From Rhodosalinus sediminis (lineage in GTDB: Bacteria > Pseudomonadota > Alphaproteobacteria > Rhodobacterales > Rhodobacteraceae), in the NCBI RefSeq assembly GCF_003385555.1, contig NZ_QOHR01000017.1, forward strand, positions 1-44,675: DNA of 44,675 nt, in the 5' to 3' direction. Numbering within the stretch: the stretch's first letter is position 1; each line of letters opens with the position of its first letter. Shown here piece by piece: positions 1 through 9,969 of this stretch. Made by a program: the position numbers and the translations under genes. A model generated the notes under the pieces. That model was given only the letters and a program-made list of their open reading frames with translations, was not told where the DNA came from and ran no database searches.

Positions 1-95
1 GCCCGCTCCCCGTCCTGCGGCTCCGGACGCGGCTCGCGGAGGCGGCCCGGTCCTTGCGGCAGGGCGTGGCGGGGTTCCGGCGAAACATCACCTGA
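1..95 (+). CDS. 3' end of an unidentified protein (partial)
   Basis: The frame that starts at base 3 is open from the window edge to a TGA at 93-95 and encodes about 30 residues ending in RRNIT. A strong plus-strand terminator begins 12 bases after that stop, which is what one expects at the end of a real gene and is the main support. The fragment is Arg/Leu-rich and too short for me to assign a family. It would be convergent with rne. It could also be a chance open frame in GC-rich DNA. Confidence 0.4.
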   Translation, partial: PLPVLRLRTRLAEAARSLRQGVAGFRRNIT

Positions 96-106
96 AAGCC
101 TACGTG

Positions 107-150
107 CCGGCGCGCGCGGGGCGATCGCCACCGCGCGCGCCGGTTTTCTT
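107..150 (+). terminator. Rho-independent terminator between convergent genes
   Basis: A 13-bp perfect GC stem (107-119 with 131-143) encloses a loop that is itself palindromic (GGCGATCGCC) and is followed by TTTTCTT at 144-150. The T tract lies on the plus strand, so it terminates the plus-strand gene ending at 95. On the minus strand there is no U tract, but the hairpin also lies just past the rne stop and may stabilise its 3' end. Confidence 0.75.
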
Positions 151-193
151 ATCCGGGCAGCGGTCTGCCGAAAGATAGGCCGCGGCGCCGCCG

Positions 194-2950
194 TCAGCGC
201 GGGCCGAGCATCCACCAGCCGCGCTTCTTGGGCTTGCGCGCCTCCGAGGGCTGTTCCTCGGCGCCCACCGGCTCCGGCTCCTTGGCAGGGGCGTCATGCG
301 CCGCCGTCTCGGCGGCCGGAGCGGGCTCGGGCTCCGTCGGCTCGGCCGCGGGGGTGGGCTCGGGCGCTTCGGCGGTCTTTTTCTCCGCCACTGGAGCTTT
401 CGGTGCCGTCTCCGGCGCCTCGACCGGCGCTGCGGGCGCTTCGGTTTTTGCGGGGGCCTCCGCCGGCGCGTCGTCCTGCGTCGGCGCTTCGGCCTGCGCT
501 GGCGCCTCGGCCTGTGCGGGCACGTCCGCCTGCGCAGGGGCCTCTGCCGGCGCGGACGCCTCGGCTTGCGCGGGGGCGTCGCCCTCCGGTGCCGCGTCGG
601 CGGCCTTGGCGCTGCGCGCGCGGCTGGGGCGCCGGCGGCGGGTGCGGGTCTTGGGCGCCGGGGCCTCCTCGGTGCCGCCGGTGTCCGCGCTCGGCTCGGA
701 CGCCGCCTCGGGGGCCGCGCTGTCGGAGGCCACCCTGTCCGGCGCCGCGCCCTCGGGCGCCGCCTCCAGCGGCTCGCCGGCCTCGGCCGGGCTCTGCGCG
801 CCGGCGGCCTCGGAGAGGCTCTCCTCCTGTCCGGCCTGCGCCTGCGCGGGCTTCTTGCGCCGACGCCGCCGGCGCTTTTTCTTGGGCTTCGGCGCCTCCT
901 CGCCCTCGGCGGCCTCGGCCGGGGCGGGGGCCTCCTCGGCCTCCGGCTCGGCGGCCTCCGGCGCGGCACTGGAGGCGGTGAGCGAGACCACGGGCACCGC
1001 CGCTTCGGGGACCGCGCGCGTCGCCTGCTTGAACTTCTCGAGGCTGTAGTCCGGGCTCACCAGCATCGGGTCGCCCTCCACGCGCACGGCGAGGCCGTAG
1101 CGCGCCTCGATCACCGCGATATGCTCGCGCTTCTGGTTCATGAGGTAGTTGGCGATGGCGACGGGCGCCTTGACCAGCACCTCGCGCGAGCGGCCGCGCA
1201 CGCCCTCTTCCTCGATCTCGCGCAGGATGGCGAGCGCGAGGTTGTCGTCGGAGCGGATGAGGCCGGTGCCGTGGCAGGCCGGGCAGGGCTGCGTCGTCGC
1301 CTCGATCATGCCGGGGCGCAGGCGCTGGCGGCTCATCTCCAGCAGGCCGAAGCCCGAGATGCGGCCCACCTGGATGCGGGCGCGGTCGGTCTTGAGCTTG
1401 TCCTTGAGCTTCTTCTCGACGGCGGCGTTGTTCTTGCGCTCGTCCATGTCGATGAAGTCGATCACGATCAGCCCCGCGAGGTCGCGCAGGCGGAGCTGGC
1501 GCGCGATCTCCTCAGCGGCCTCGAGGTTGGTCTTGAGCGCCGTGTCCTCGATCGAGCCTTCCTTGGTGGCCTTGCCGGAGTTCACGTCGACGGCCACCAG
1601 CGCCTCGGTCACGCCGATCACGATGTAGCCGCCGGACTTGAGCTGCACCGTCGGGTTGAACATCGAGCCGAGGTAGCTCTCGACCTGGTAGCGCGCGAAG
1701 AGCGGAAGCGGGTCCTGGTAGTGCTTCACGTTCTTGGCGTGGGACGGCATGATCATCTTCATGAAATCCTTGGCGTTGCGGTAGCCCGCCTCGCCCTCGA
1801 CAAGGACTTCGTCGATCTCGCGGTTGTAGAGGTCGCGGATCGACCGCTTGATGAGGTCGCCCTCCTCGTAGATCTTCGCCGGCGCGATAGACTGCAGCGT
1901 GAGCTCGCGGATCTGCTCCCAGAGGCGCTGCAGGTACTCGTAGTCGCGCTTGATCTCCGCGCGGGTGCGCTTGGCGCCCGCGGTGCGGATGATGAGGCCG
2001 GCGCCGCGCGGCACGTCGAGCTCGCCGGCGATCTCCTTGAGCTTCTTGCGGTCGGGCGCGTTGGTGATCTTGCGCGAGATGCCACCGCCGCGGGCGGTGT
2101 TCGGCATGAGCACGCAGTAGCGTCCGGCGAGGCTGAGGTAGGTGGTGAGCGCCGCGCCCTTGTTGCCGCGCTCCTCCTTGACGACCTGGACCAGCATGAT
2201 CTGCCGGACCTTGATCACCTCCTGGATCTTGTAGCGGCGCGGGCGGGGCTTGCGCGGCGGGCGGATGTCCTCCTGATCGTCGATCTCCGAGACCGCCTCG
2301 ATCGACTCGTCGCGTTCGGCGGCGTGATCGGCGGCGACGAAGGGCTTGTCCTCGTCCTCGCCGCCCGGCTGCGCGCCGTTGCCGCCCGTCTCGCCGTTGT
2401 TGCCCGTGTCGGTCGCGCCCGTGTCGGTCTCGCCCGTGTCCTCGGGCGCGGCGACCGGCGCCTCGCCGACGCGCTCCATGGGCGAGACTCCCTCCTCGCC
2501 CTCGGCGGGGTCGATCGTCTCCATCCCCTGGATGGCGGTGTCCGTGCTGGTCTCGGCGTCGCCGCTCTTCGCCGCGGCCGGCTTGGCGCGGCTGCGCGTG
2601 CGGGTCTTCTTCTTCGGCTTCTTCTCCTCGTCCGGCTCGTCGCGCGCGCGCTGCTCCTCGGCGTAGGCGCGCTCCTCCTCCATCAGCGCCTCGCGGTCGG
2701 CGACGGGGATCTGGTAATAGTCCGGATGGATTTCCGAGAAGGCGAGGAAGCCGTGCCGGTTGCCGCCGTAATCGACGAAGGCGGCCTGCAGCGAGGGTTC
2801 GACCCGCGTGACCTTGGCTAGGTAGATGTTGCCGGCGAGCTGGCGCTTGTTGACCGACTCGAAATCGAATTCCTCGACCTTGTTTCCGTCCACCACCACG
2901 ACGCGGGTCTCCTCCGCGTGGGTGGCGTCGATGAGCATCTTCTTGGGCAT
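194..2950 (-). CDS. rne: Ribonuclease E
   Basis: RNase E is the endonuclease that starts mRNA decay and processes rRNA and tRNA precursors. The protein is 918 aa. An S1 RNA-binding domain at the N-terminus (GNIYLAKVTRVEPSLQAAFVDYG) is interrupted by about 150 residues of acidic, low-complexity sequence before it resumes with KIQEVIKVRQ. The DNase I-like catalytic part carries DFIDMD, and the Zn-link motif is CPACHG. The last third is Ala/Pro/Glu-rich with basic patches and ends KKRGWWMLGPR; a C-terminal GWW motif binds PNPase in Caulobacter RNase E. I chose the ATG at 2950 (MPKKML) because GGAAG lies just upstream; a GTG at 2965 would add five residues. Confidence 0.96.
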   Translation of the reverse strand: MPKKMLIDATHAEETRVVVVDGNKVEEFDFESVNKRQLAGNIYLAKVTRVEPSLQAAFVDYGGNRHGFLAFSEIHPDYYQIPVADREALMEEERAYAEEQRARDEPDEEKKPKKKTRTRSRAKPAAAKSGDAETSTDTAIQGMETIDPAEGEEGVSPMERVGEAPVAAPEDTGETDTGATDTGNNGETGGNGAQPGGEDEDKPFVAADHAAERDESIEAVSEIDDQEDIRPPRKPRPRRYKIQEVIKVRQIMLVQVVKEERGNKGAALTTYLSLAGRYCVLMPNTARGGGISRKITNAPDRKKLKEIAGELDVPRGAGLIIRTAGAKRTRAEIKRDYEYLQRLWEQIRELTLQSIAPAKIYEEGDLIKRSIRDLYNREIDEVLVEGEAGYRNAKDFMKMIMPSHAKNVKHYQDPLPLFARYQVESYLGSMFNPTVQLKSGGYIVIGVTEALVAVDVNSGKATKEGSIEDTALKTNLEAAEEIARQLRLRDLAGLIVIDFIDMDERKNNAAVEKKLKDKLKTDRARIQVGRISGFGLLEMSRQRLRPGMIEATTQPCPACHGTGLIRSDDNLALAILREIEEEGVRGRSREVLVKAPVAIANYLMNQKREHIAVIEARYGLAVRVEGDPMLVSPDYSLEKFKQATRAVPEAAVPVVSLTASSAAPEAAEPEAEEAPAPAEAAEGEEAPKPKKKRRRRRRKKPAQAQAGQEESLSEAAGAQSPAEAGEPLEAAPEGAAPDRVASDSAAPEAASEPSADTGGTEEAPAPKTRTRRRRPSRARSAKAADAAPEGDAPAQAEASAPAEAPAQADVPAQAEAPAQAEAPTQDDAPAEAPAKTEAPAAPVEAPETAPKAPVAEKKTAEAPEPTPAAEPTEPEPAPAAETAAHDAPAKEPEPVGAEEQPSEARKPKKRGWWMLGPR
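430..620 (-). repeat. Low-complexity repeats inside the rne C-terminal region
   Basis: Imperfect tandem 15-18 base units encode repeated PAQAEA / PAEAPA blocks in the disordered tail of RNase E. Such tails act as scaffolds and vary in length between strains. Repeat copy number is a likely point of strain variation. Confidence 0.55.
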
Positions 2951-3360
2951 GTCTTCCGTTCGCACGGCGGCCCGGTGCGCGCGCTACTTGGGCGCGGGGC
3001 GGGGCGGCCGTGTCTTGTCTGTGCGATGGGTGCGACGCGACAGATGGGCGTTGGTGCCGTCGATCCGGTCTCTTGAGCGGGTCGTCTGCGCGTCATCGCG
3101 GTTCCACTTCGACGTCCCGCGAGGGACATCCGTTGGGGCCCTCCGCGGCTGCGGTCGGGGCGATCGGGCCGGCGCGGGGCCGGGGCGGTCTGTTCCGGAT
3201 CGTCGGGCCGGAGCGCCCTTGAGCGTCGGAAACAGAGAAACGTCCTGCGGCGGCGGCACGTCGGGCGCGCCGCGCCTCGGGGCACCATAGTGCGAGCATG
3301 GCGCGGAATACAATGCCAAAATGCGCGCGCTGGCCGGCCGCGGCGCCCCGGGCGCCCGGG
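2951..3360. other. 410-bp gene-free region: rne leader and dctD 3' end
   Basis: No convincing gene is present; the open frames here are Arg/Pro-rich shadows. Because rne and dctD both read leftward, this should contain the rne promoter and a long 5' untranslated region, a feature known for autoregulated rne in E. coli. The best minus-strand promoter candidate is weak: TTGTAT (3308-3313), 18 bp, TATGGT (3284-3289), which would give a leader of about 325 nt. The palindrome CCCGGGCGCCCGGG (3347-3360) directly follows the dctD stop and may mark its 3' end. Confidence 0.4.
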
Positions 3361-4719
<1,359 letters not shown>

Positions 4720-4725
4720 GGCGCG

Positions 4726-6492
4726 TCACTCCGCTGCTCTTGTGTCTTCGGTCAGGATCGGCAGCTGCATCTCGAAGACGGCGCCGCCGCCCTCGGCGTT
4801 GCGCGCGGTGAGCCGCCCGCCGAGGTCGGAGACGATCCCCGACGAGATGGCGAGCCCGAGGCCCACGCCGTCGCCCGGCGCCTTGGTCGTGTAGAAGGGC
4901 TCGAAGAGCGCCGTCAGGTCCTCGATCCCCGCGCCGTTGTCGCGCACGGTCAGCACGGCCGTCTCGCCGCGGGCGAGCAGGATGTCGATCTCCGGCTCGG
5001 GCGCGGTCTTCACGGCGTCGAAGGCGTTGCGGATCAGGTTGACGATCACCTGCTCGATGCGCACGCGGTCGCCCATCACCATCACCGGCGCCTCGGGCAG
5101 GACGCGGTTGACCCGCACGCGCCCCTGCCGAAGCTGCGGCTCCATCATCGAGAGCGCCGAGGTCAGCGCCTCGGCGAGGTCCACGGGCGCCAGCGTCTCG
5201 GCGCCCTTGCCGGCGTAGGCCTTGAGCTGGCGCGTGATCGCGCCCATCCGCTCGATCAGCCCGTCGATGCGGTGAAAGGCGGTGGCCGCTTCCTCGGGCC
5301 GGTTGCGCCGCAGGAGAAGCCGCGCGCCGGCCAGATAGGTCTTCATCGCCGCGAGCGGCTGGTTCAGCTCGTGGCTCACCGCCGCCGACATCTCGCCCAG
5401 AACGGCGAGCTTGGAGCTCTGCTGTAGGCTCTGCTCGGCCACGGCGAGGGATTCCTGCATCCGCTCGCGCTCTGCGATTTCGCGCTGCAGCCGGGCGTTC
5501 AGGTCGCGGAGCTCGGCCGATTCCCGCTGAAAGAGCGCCATGCGCAGCGCCGTCTTGCGGCTGAGCAGGTAAAAGCCCCCAGCGAGCAGAATGGCGAAGG
5601 CCATGATCTCGAGCGCGAGCACCGCGTTCACCTGGTCGCGGACGCTCGCGTAGGTGGTGAAGCTCGCCATGCGCCAGCCGCGGAAGGGGATGCGCGTCTC
5701 CATCCGCATCACCGCCTGCCCCTCGAGATAGGCGTCGGCGGGGATGGTCGCCCAGTCCACCGCCTCCTGCACGGCGCGCCGGATCGCGGTGAGCGGCGGC
5801 TCGCGTTTCAGCGCCTCCGCCTCCGTCAGCCCGCGCCAGCGCGGCTCGGTCGAGAGCACGATGGTCCCTTCGCTGTCGGTGACGAGCACCGCGTCCGAGA
5901 TGCCGGACCACGCCCGCTCGAATTTGGCGAGGTCCACCTCCACGAGGATCGCGCCGAGGGTGCCGGCCTGCCCCTCGACGCGCCGCGAATAGGTGAAGCG
6001 GTAGCCGCCCGCCTCCCGCGGGAGCGTGGTGAAGACCGTGCCGGAGGCGCGCAGCGCCTCGACGAAATAGGGCTGGGTCCGGTGCGTGGAGCCCAGCCGC
6101 GCGCGGTCGGTGGCCGCCACCGCGCGCCCCTCGCGGTCGAGCAGCATGAGCGAGGCCGCGCCGATCTCGTCCACGAAGCTCATCAGCCGCTGCGTGGACT
6201 GCGTGTAGTCGCCCGAGTTCAGTGCCCCGATCAGCGCCGGATCGCGCGCGAGGAGCTGCGGCACGATGGCGTTGCGGCGCAGTTCCGAGACGAGGTTGCC
6301 CGAGTAGAGCGCGAGCCGCACCTCCGCGCGGTTGCGCGTCGTCTCGGTGAAGCGCTCGGTCAGAAAGACGTTGGTGATCCAGACCACCGCGGCGGCGAGC
6401 GCGACCAGCGCGGCGAGGGCGATGCGCCCGCGCCAGCTCAGCGGCCCGCCGCGCCGCCAGATCTTCCGTCCCTGCTGTGCCGGGGCCTTCAT
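4726..6492 (-). CDS. dctB: DctB-like sensor histidine kinase
   Basis: A 588-aa membrane kinase. Transmembrane segments near 24-44 and 290-311 enclose a periplasmic double-PDC/Cache-type sensor region (SLMLLDREGRAVAATD; AVLVTDSEGTIVLST). A coiled coil follows (ELRDLNARLQREIAERERMQ). The kinase core has the H box at H374 (VSHELNQP), N box NLIRNAFDAV, DNGAGI and GVGLGLAIS. This architecture is that of DctB, which senses C4-dicarboxylates. It is cotranscribed with dctD. No Shine-Dalgarno sequence precedes the ATG, and a promoter in the 36-bp gap to purQ would start transcription at the ATG itself, so translation may be leaderless. Confidence 0.88.
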   Translation of the reverse strand: MKAPAQQGRKIWRRGGPLSWRGRIALAALVALAAAVVWITNVFLTERFTETTRNRAEVRLALYSGNLVSELRRNAIVPQLLARDPALIGALNSGDYTQSTQRLMSFVDEIGAASLMLLDREGRAVAATDRARLGSTHRTQPYFVEALRASGTVFTTLPREAGGYRFTYSRRVEGQAGTLGAILVEVDLAKFERAWSGISDAVLVTDSEGTIVLSTEPRWRGLTEAEALKREPPLTAIRRAVQEAVDWATIPADAYLEGQAVMRMETRIPFRGWRMASFTTYASVRDQVNAVLALEIMAFAILLAGGFYLLSRKTALRMALFQRESAELRDLNARLQREIAERERMQESLAVAEQSLQQSSKLAVLGEMSAAVSHELNQPLAAMKTYLAGARLLLRRNRPEEAATAFHRIDGLIERMGAITRQLKAYAGKGAETLAPVDLAEALTSALSMMEPQLRQGRVRVNRVLPEAPVMVMGDRVRIEQVIVNLIRNAFDAVKTAPEPEIDILLARGETAVLTVRDNGAGIEDLTALFEPFYTTKAPGDGVGLGLAISSGIVSDLGGRLTARNAEGGGAVFEMQLPILTEDTRAAE

Positions 6493-6498
6493 GGGCGG

Positions 6499-6527
6499 AG
6501 GATACGCCCCGCCCCGCGCGCGAACAA
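6499..6527 (-). promoter_or_regulatory. dctB promoter, predicted leaderless start
   Basis: On the minus strand TTGTTC (6522-6527) is separated by 17 bp from TATCCT (6499-6504). Counting seven bases beyond the -10 box puts +1 at 6492, the A of the dctB ATG. The gap to the purQ stop is only 36 bp, so this is the only room for a promoter. Confidence 0.5.
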
Positions 6528-6528
6528 G

Positions 6529-7197
6529 TCAGGCGTCGGCGAGCGCGCCGACGAGCGAGCGAAAGACCGCCTGCCCGTCGGTGCCGCCGTGCGCCGTGTC
6601 CACCGCGCGCTCGGGGTGCGGCATCAGGCCGAGGACGCGCCGGTTCTCCGAGAGGACGCCCGCGATGTCGCGCGCCGAGCCATTGGGGTTTTCCGCATAG
6701 GTGAAGGCGACGCGCCCCTCGCCCTCGAGGCGGTCGAGCTCCGCCTCGGAGGCGGCGTAGTTGCCGTCATGGTGCGCCACCGGCAGCGCGATCTCCTGCC
6801 CCGCGGAATAGCCCGACGTGAAGTCGCTCTCGGCGGTGCCCACGATCAGCACCTCGGTCCGGCAGAGGAAGGTGATCCCGGCGTTGCGCATCAGCGCCCC
6901 GGGCAGGAGGCGCATCTCGGTCAGCACCTGGAAGCCGTTGCAGATGCCGAGCGCGTAGCCCCCGCGCTCGGCGTGGCGCGCGACGGCGCCGCAGATCGGC
7001 GACTGCGCCGCGATCGCGCCGCAGCGCAGGTAGTCGCCGTAGGAAAAGCCCCCCGGCAGCGCCACGAGGTCGGTGCCCCCGGGCAGCTCGGTCTCCTTGT
7101 GCCAGACCATCTCCACCTGCGCGCCGGCGGCGCGCAGCGCCACGGCGACGTCGCGGTCGCAGTTGGAGCCGGGAAAGACGAGAACGGCGGCGCGCAT
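6529..7197 (-). CDS. purQ: Phosphoribosylformylglycinamidine synthase, glutaminase subunit PurQ
   Basis: PurQ releases ammonia from glutamine for FGAM synthase (step 4 of purine synthesis) and works with PurS and the large subunit PurL, which is not in this window. The 222-aa class I glutamine amidotransferase has the nucleophile C86 in GICNGFQ and the His/Glu dyad in [10 protein letters not shown], matching the usual PurQ length. The start is the ATG at 7197 with GGAG 10 bases upstream. It is separated from the upstream dehydrogenase gene by 131 bp, which may hold its own promoter (weak TATCTG at 7236-7241 on minus). Confidence 0.96.
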   Translation of the reverse strand: MRAAVLVFPGSNCDRDVAVALRAAGAQVEMVWHKETELPGGTDLVALPGGFSYGDYLRCGAIAAQSPICGAVARHAERGGYALGICNGFQVLTEMRLLPGALMRNAGITFLCRTEVLIVGTAESDFTSGYSAGQEIALPVAHHDGNYAASEAELDRLEGEGRVAFTYAENPNGSARDIAGVLSENRRVLGLMPHPERAVDTAHGGTDGQAVFRSLVGALADA

Positions 7198-7328
7198 GGG
7201 CGGTCTCCGGTTGGTGTGCGGCGGGTTTCGCCCGTCAGATACGCCGATCGCGCCGGTTTCGCCAGCCCTCCGCTGCGGCCGGGACGCCGGCGCCCCGCTG
7301 TCGTGCGCCGGGGCGCGCCCGCGCCGCC

Positions 7329-8372
7329 TCAGCCGGAGAAATCCGTCACCACCGCCACCCCCGGCGGGGCGGGGCGGTCGAAGGCGGCGAGCTCCGCGGT
7401 GACCTCCGAGAGCGCGACGCGCCGGGTCACGAGCGGCGAGAGATCCACGCGGCCCGCGGCGATCAGGTCCAGAAGCGGCGGATAGCGCCACGCGGGCATC
7501 CCGCGCGTGCCGTAGATGGCGAGCTGCCCGGAATAGACCACGTCCCAGGGCAGCGTCATCGTCGCGTGATCCCCGGCCGGCATGCCGACCTGCACCATGC
7601 GCCCGAGCTTGCGCAGCGACCGGAGCGCCGTGGCGGTCGTCTCCGCCGTGCCGAGCGCCTCGAGCGCGACATGCGCGCCGCCTCCGGTGATCTCGCGCAC
7701 CGCCTCCGCGGCGTCCCCGGCGCGCGCGTCCACCACCGCGTCCGCGCCGAGGCGCCGGGCGAAGGCGAGCTTCTCGTCCACCACGTCCACCACGACCACC
7801 CGCGCGCCGAGCGCCCGCGCGAGCAGGAGCGCCGCGATGCCCACGCCGCCGCCGCCGATCACGGCGAGCCACTCGCCCGGCGCCAGCGCCGCGCGCCCCG
7901 TGAGCGCCTGCCAGGCGGTCGTCACCCGGCAGCCGAGCGCGGCGGCGAGATCGGGCGCCACGCCCGCGGGCAGCGCGGCGAGGTTGGCGTCGGCATGCGC
8001 CACCGCGACGTAGTCGGCGAAGGCCCCCGGCGCGGTGAAGCCCGGCAGCACCTGATGCGCGCAGGCCGTCTGATGCCCGGCGGCGCAGTCGGGACAGGCG
8101 CCGCAGGCGAGGATGAAGGGCGCGATCACCCGGTCGCCCGCGCGCCAGCGCGTCACCCCCGCGCCGGTCGCCACCACCTCGCCGCAGAACTCGTGCCCGG
8201 GGGTGTGGGGCAGGGCAACGTCCGGGTCCGCGCCCGTCCAGACGTGCCAGTCCGAGCGGCAGACGCCGCAGGCCAGTACGCGCACCACCACGCCGCCCGG
8301 CGGCGGCGTCGGATCGGGGGCCGAGACGAGCTCCAGCGGCGCGCGCCAGGCGGAGAGGCGCGCGGCGCGCAT
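7329..8372 (-). CDS. Zinc-dependent alcohol dehydrogenase (MDR superfamily)
   Basis: A 347-aa medium-chain dehydrogenase that probably oxidises an alcohol or polyol with NAD(P). Catalytic zinc ligands are C38 and the H60-E61 pair (HTPGHEF); the structural zinc is held by C90, C93, C96 and C104. The Rossmann fold shows [21 protein letters not shown]. It starts with an ATG that shares one base with the purS stop (TGATG), so it is translationally coupled to purS and placed between purS and purQ, an unusual spot for a dehydrogenase. The substrate cannot be told from sequence. Confidence 0.88.
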   Translation of the reverse strand: MRAARLSAWRAPLELVSAPDPTPPPGGVVVRVLACGVCRSDWHVWTGADPDVALPHTPGHEFCGEVVATGAGVTRWRAGDRVIAPFILACGACPDCAAGHQTACAHQVLPGFTAPGAFADYVAVAHADANLAALPAGVAPDLAAALGCRVTTAWQALTGRAALAPGEWLAVIGGGGVGIAALLLARALGARVVVVDVVDEKLAFARRLGADAVVDARAGDAAEAVREITGGGAHVALEALGTAETTATALRSLRKLGRMVQVGMPAGDHATMTLPWDVVYSGQLAIYGTRGMPAWRYPPLLDLIAAGRVDLSPLVTRRVALSEVTAELAAFDRPAPPGVAVVTDFSG

Positions 8373-8602
8373 CACGCCATCTCGATCTCGTAGCGCTCGA
8401 TCACGGTGTTCGCGAGCAGCGCCTCGCACATGCGCGCGACCTCGTCCCGCGTGGTGCCCTCGGCGAGGTCGAGCTCGATCACCTTGCCCTGCCGCACGCC
8501 CGCGACACCGGAAAAGCCGAGCGCGCCGAGCGCGTGGCGCACCGCCTCGCCCTGGGGGTCGAGCACCCCGTCCCTGAGCATCACCGTGACCCGTGCCTTC
8601 AT
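8372..8602 (-). CDS. purS: Phosphoribosylformylglycinamidine synthase subunit PurS
   Basis: A 76-aa protein of the usual PurS length that bridges PurL and PurQ in the three-part FGAM synthase. Recognisable features are [18 protein letters not shown] at the start, [15 protein letters not shown] in the middle and [16 protein letters not shown] at the end. It follows purC on the same strand after 63 bp, and its stop overlaps the start of the dehydrogenase gene by one base. Confidence 0.96.
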   Translation of the reverse strand: MKARVTVMLRDGVLDPQGEAVRHALGALGFSGVAGVRQGKVIELDLAEGTTRDEVARMCEALLANTVIERYEIEMA

Positions 8603-8648
8603 CGCCCGCCCCGTTCCTTCGCCGTTCGGTCCTTGATCGAGAAATCCG

Positions 8649-8664
8649 CGCCCGCGCGCGGGCC
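8649..8664 (-). terminator. Hairpin after purC
   Basis: The palindrome GCCCGCGCGCGGGC (8650-8663) begins two bases past the purC stop; on the minus strand it is followed, after a few bases, by ATTTCTC. Without a proper U tract this may be an attenuating or RNA-stabilising hairpin rather than a full terminator, since purS follows on the same strand. Confidence 0.35.
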
Positions 8665-8665
8665 T

Positions 8666-9427
8666 TCAGTTGATGAGATGCGGCTTGGTGCCCGCGGCGG
8701 CGTTCTTCGGCATCACGCCGAGCCGCCGCGCGACCTCGGTGTAGGCGTCCGAGAGATTGCCGAGGTCCTTGCGGAACACGTCCTTGTCGAGCCGCTGCCC
8801 GGTCTGGATGTCCCAGAGGCGGCAGGAATCGGGGCTGATCTCGTCGGCGACGATCAGGCGCTGGAAGTCGCCCTCGTAATGCCGCCCCACCTCGATCTTG
8901 AAGTCGACGAGGCGGATGCCCACCGCCGTCATCACGCCGGACAGGAAATCGTTCACCCGAAGCGCGAGGCTCACCATGTCGTCCATGTCCTGCTGGCTCG
9001 CCCAGCCGAAGGCGGCGATGTGCTCCTCGGTCACCAGCGGATCGCCGAGCGCGTCGTCCTTGTAGTAGTATTCGACGATCGGGCGGGGCAGGGGGGTGCC
9101 CTCCTCGATGCCGAGGCGCTTGGCCATGGAGCCGGCGGCGACGTTGCGCACCACCACCTCGATCGGGATGATCTCGCAGGCGCGCACGAGCTGCTCGCGC
9201 ATGTTGAGCCGGCGGATGAAATGCGTCGGCACGCCCACCGCGTTGAGCCCGGTCATGAAGAACTCGGACAGGCGGTTGTTGAGCACGCCCTTGCCGTCGA
9301 TGACGTCGTGCTTCTCGGCGTTGTAGGCGGTGGCGTCGTCCTTGAAGTACTGAACGAGGGTGCCGGGCTCGGGCCCTTCGTAGAGAATCTTCGCCTTGCC
9401 CTCGTAGATCTTGTTGCGCCGCGCCAT
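8666..9427 (-). CDS. purC: SAICAR synthase PurC
   Basis: Phosphoribosylaminoimidazole-succinocarboxamide synthase, the ATP-dependent step joining CAIR and aspartate in purine synthesis. The 253-aa protein has the family start [18 protein letters not shown], the [26 protein letters not shown] region and [12 protein letters not shown]. The ATG at 9427 has GGAG 5 bases upstream. It is the first gene of the purC-purS-adh-purQ cluster, read from a good promoter at 9476-9504 and preceded by a leader hairpin. Confidence 0.97.
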   Translation of the reverse strand: MARRNKIYEGKAKILYEGPEPGTLVQYFKDDATAYNAEKHDVIDGKGVLNNRLSEFFMTGLNAVGVPTHFIRRLNMREQLVRACEIIPIEVVVRNVAAGSMAKRLGIEEGTPLPRPIVEYYYKDDALGDPLVTEEHIAAFGWASQQDMDDMVSLALRVNDFLSGVMTAVGIRLVDFKIEVGRHYEGDFQRLIVADEISPDSCRLWDIQTGQRLDKDVFRKDLGNLSDAYTEVARRLGVMPKNAAAGTKPHLIN

Positions 9428-9445
9428 CGGGACTCCATCGAAACG

Positions 9446-9464
9446 CGCCGGGGCACCCCCGGCG
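9446..9464 (-). promoter_or_regulatory. Leader hairpin of purC
   Basis: An 8-bp perfect stem (9446-9453 with 9457-9464, three-base loop) lies between the predicted transcription start (about 9469) and the purC ribosome-binding site. Nearly the whole 42-nt leader is folded into it, which could affect RNA stability or translation. Confidence 0.45.
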
Positions 9465-9475
9465 ACAATGGCGTG

Positions 9476-9504
9476 GACATAGGGCATGCCGCCCCCCGCC
9501 GCAA
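9476..9504 (-). promoter_or_regulatory. purC promoter
   Basis: On the minus strand TTGCGG (9499-9504), a 17-bp spacer and TATGTC (9476-9481) form a good sigma-70-type promoter with a predicted start at 9469, 42 bases before the purC ATG. Confidence 0.55.
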
Positions 9505-9516
9505 GCGCGGCGACCC

Positions 9517-9545
9517 TTGCAGCGCGGGCGCCGGACGGGCATACC
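9517..9545 (+). promoter_or_regulatory. Candidate promoter of the DUF1476 gene
   Basis: TTGCAG (9517-9522), 17 bp, CATACC (9540-9545) on the plus strand; predicted start near 9552, 44 bases before the ATG. The -10 match is modest. It would run divergently from the purC promoter. Confidence 0.35.
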
Positions 9546-9595
9546 TGAGCGCGACGCGCGGGGCGCCCCGCGCAGGCATCCTGAGGACACGACCG

Positions 9596-9910
9596 ATGAG
9601 CACCTTCGACGACCGCGAACACGCCTTCGAGGCGAAGTTCGCCCATGACGCCGAGATGCAGTTCAAGGCCGAGGCCCGCCGCAACAAGCTCCTGGGCCTC
9701 TGGGCGGCCGAGAAGCTGGGCAAGACCGGCGAGGAGGCCGAAGCCTACGCCCGCGAGGTGGTCAAGGCCGACTTCGAGGAGGCGGGCCACGAGGACGTGG
9801 TGCGCAAGGTGGCCGGCGACCTCGGCAACCTCGCCATGCCGGAAGAGATCCGCGCGAAGATGGCCGACCTGCTCGCCGTGGCCAAGGGCCAGCTGCTCGA
9901 GGAATCCTGA
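9596..9910 (+). CDS. DUF1476 protein, F1-ATPase inhibitor zeta subunit
   Basis: A 104-aa, almost entirely helical protein ([42 protein letters not shown]) of the alphaproteobacterial DUF1476 family. In Paracoccus denitrificans this family is the zeta subunit, which binds F1 and blocks ATP hydrolysis. The conserved N-terminal inhibitory segment and [10 protein letters not shown] core are present. GAGGA lies 8 bases before the ATG. It is divergent from purC and is followed by the methyltransferase gene in the same direction. Confidence 0.9.
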   Translation: MSTFDDREHAFEAKFAHDAEMQFKAEARRNKLLGLWAAEKLGKTGEEAEAYAREVVKADFEEAGHEDVVRKVAGDLGNLAMPEEIRAKMADLLAVAKGQLLEES

Positions 9911-9969
9911 GCGCGGCGCCGTCCCGATCCGGCGGCGGCGCGACGTTGCTGCCCTGCGCGGAGTCCCCG

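Noticed and set aside
296-2821. Very long plus-strand open frame opposite rne
   Set aside because: Composition is that of an antisense shadow (Arg/Leu/Gly/His-rich, no domain), while the minus strand encodes a full RNase E.
8613-8627. Second GTTC-N7-GTTC match, in the purC-purS gap
   Set aside because: It lies within an operon, has a GC-rich spacer and no promoter boxes around it; one such match per window is expected by chance.
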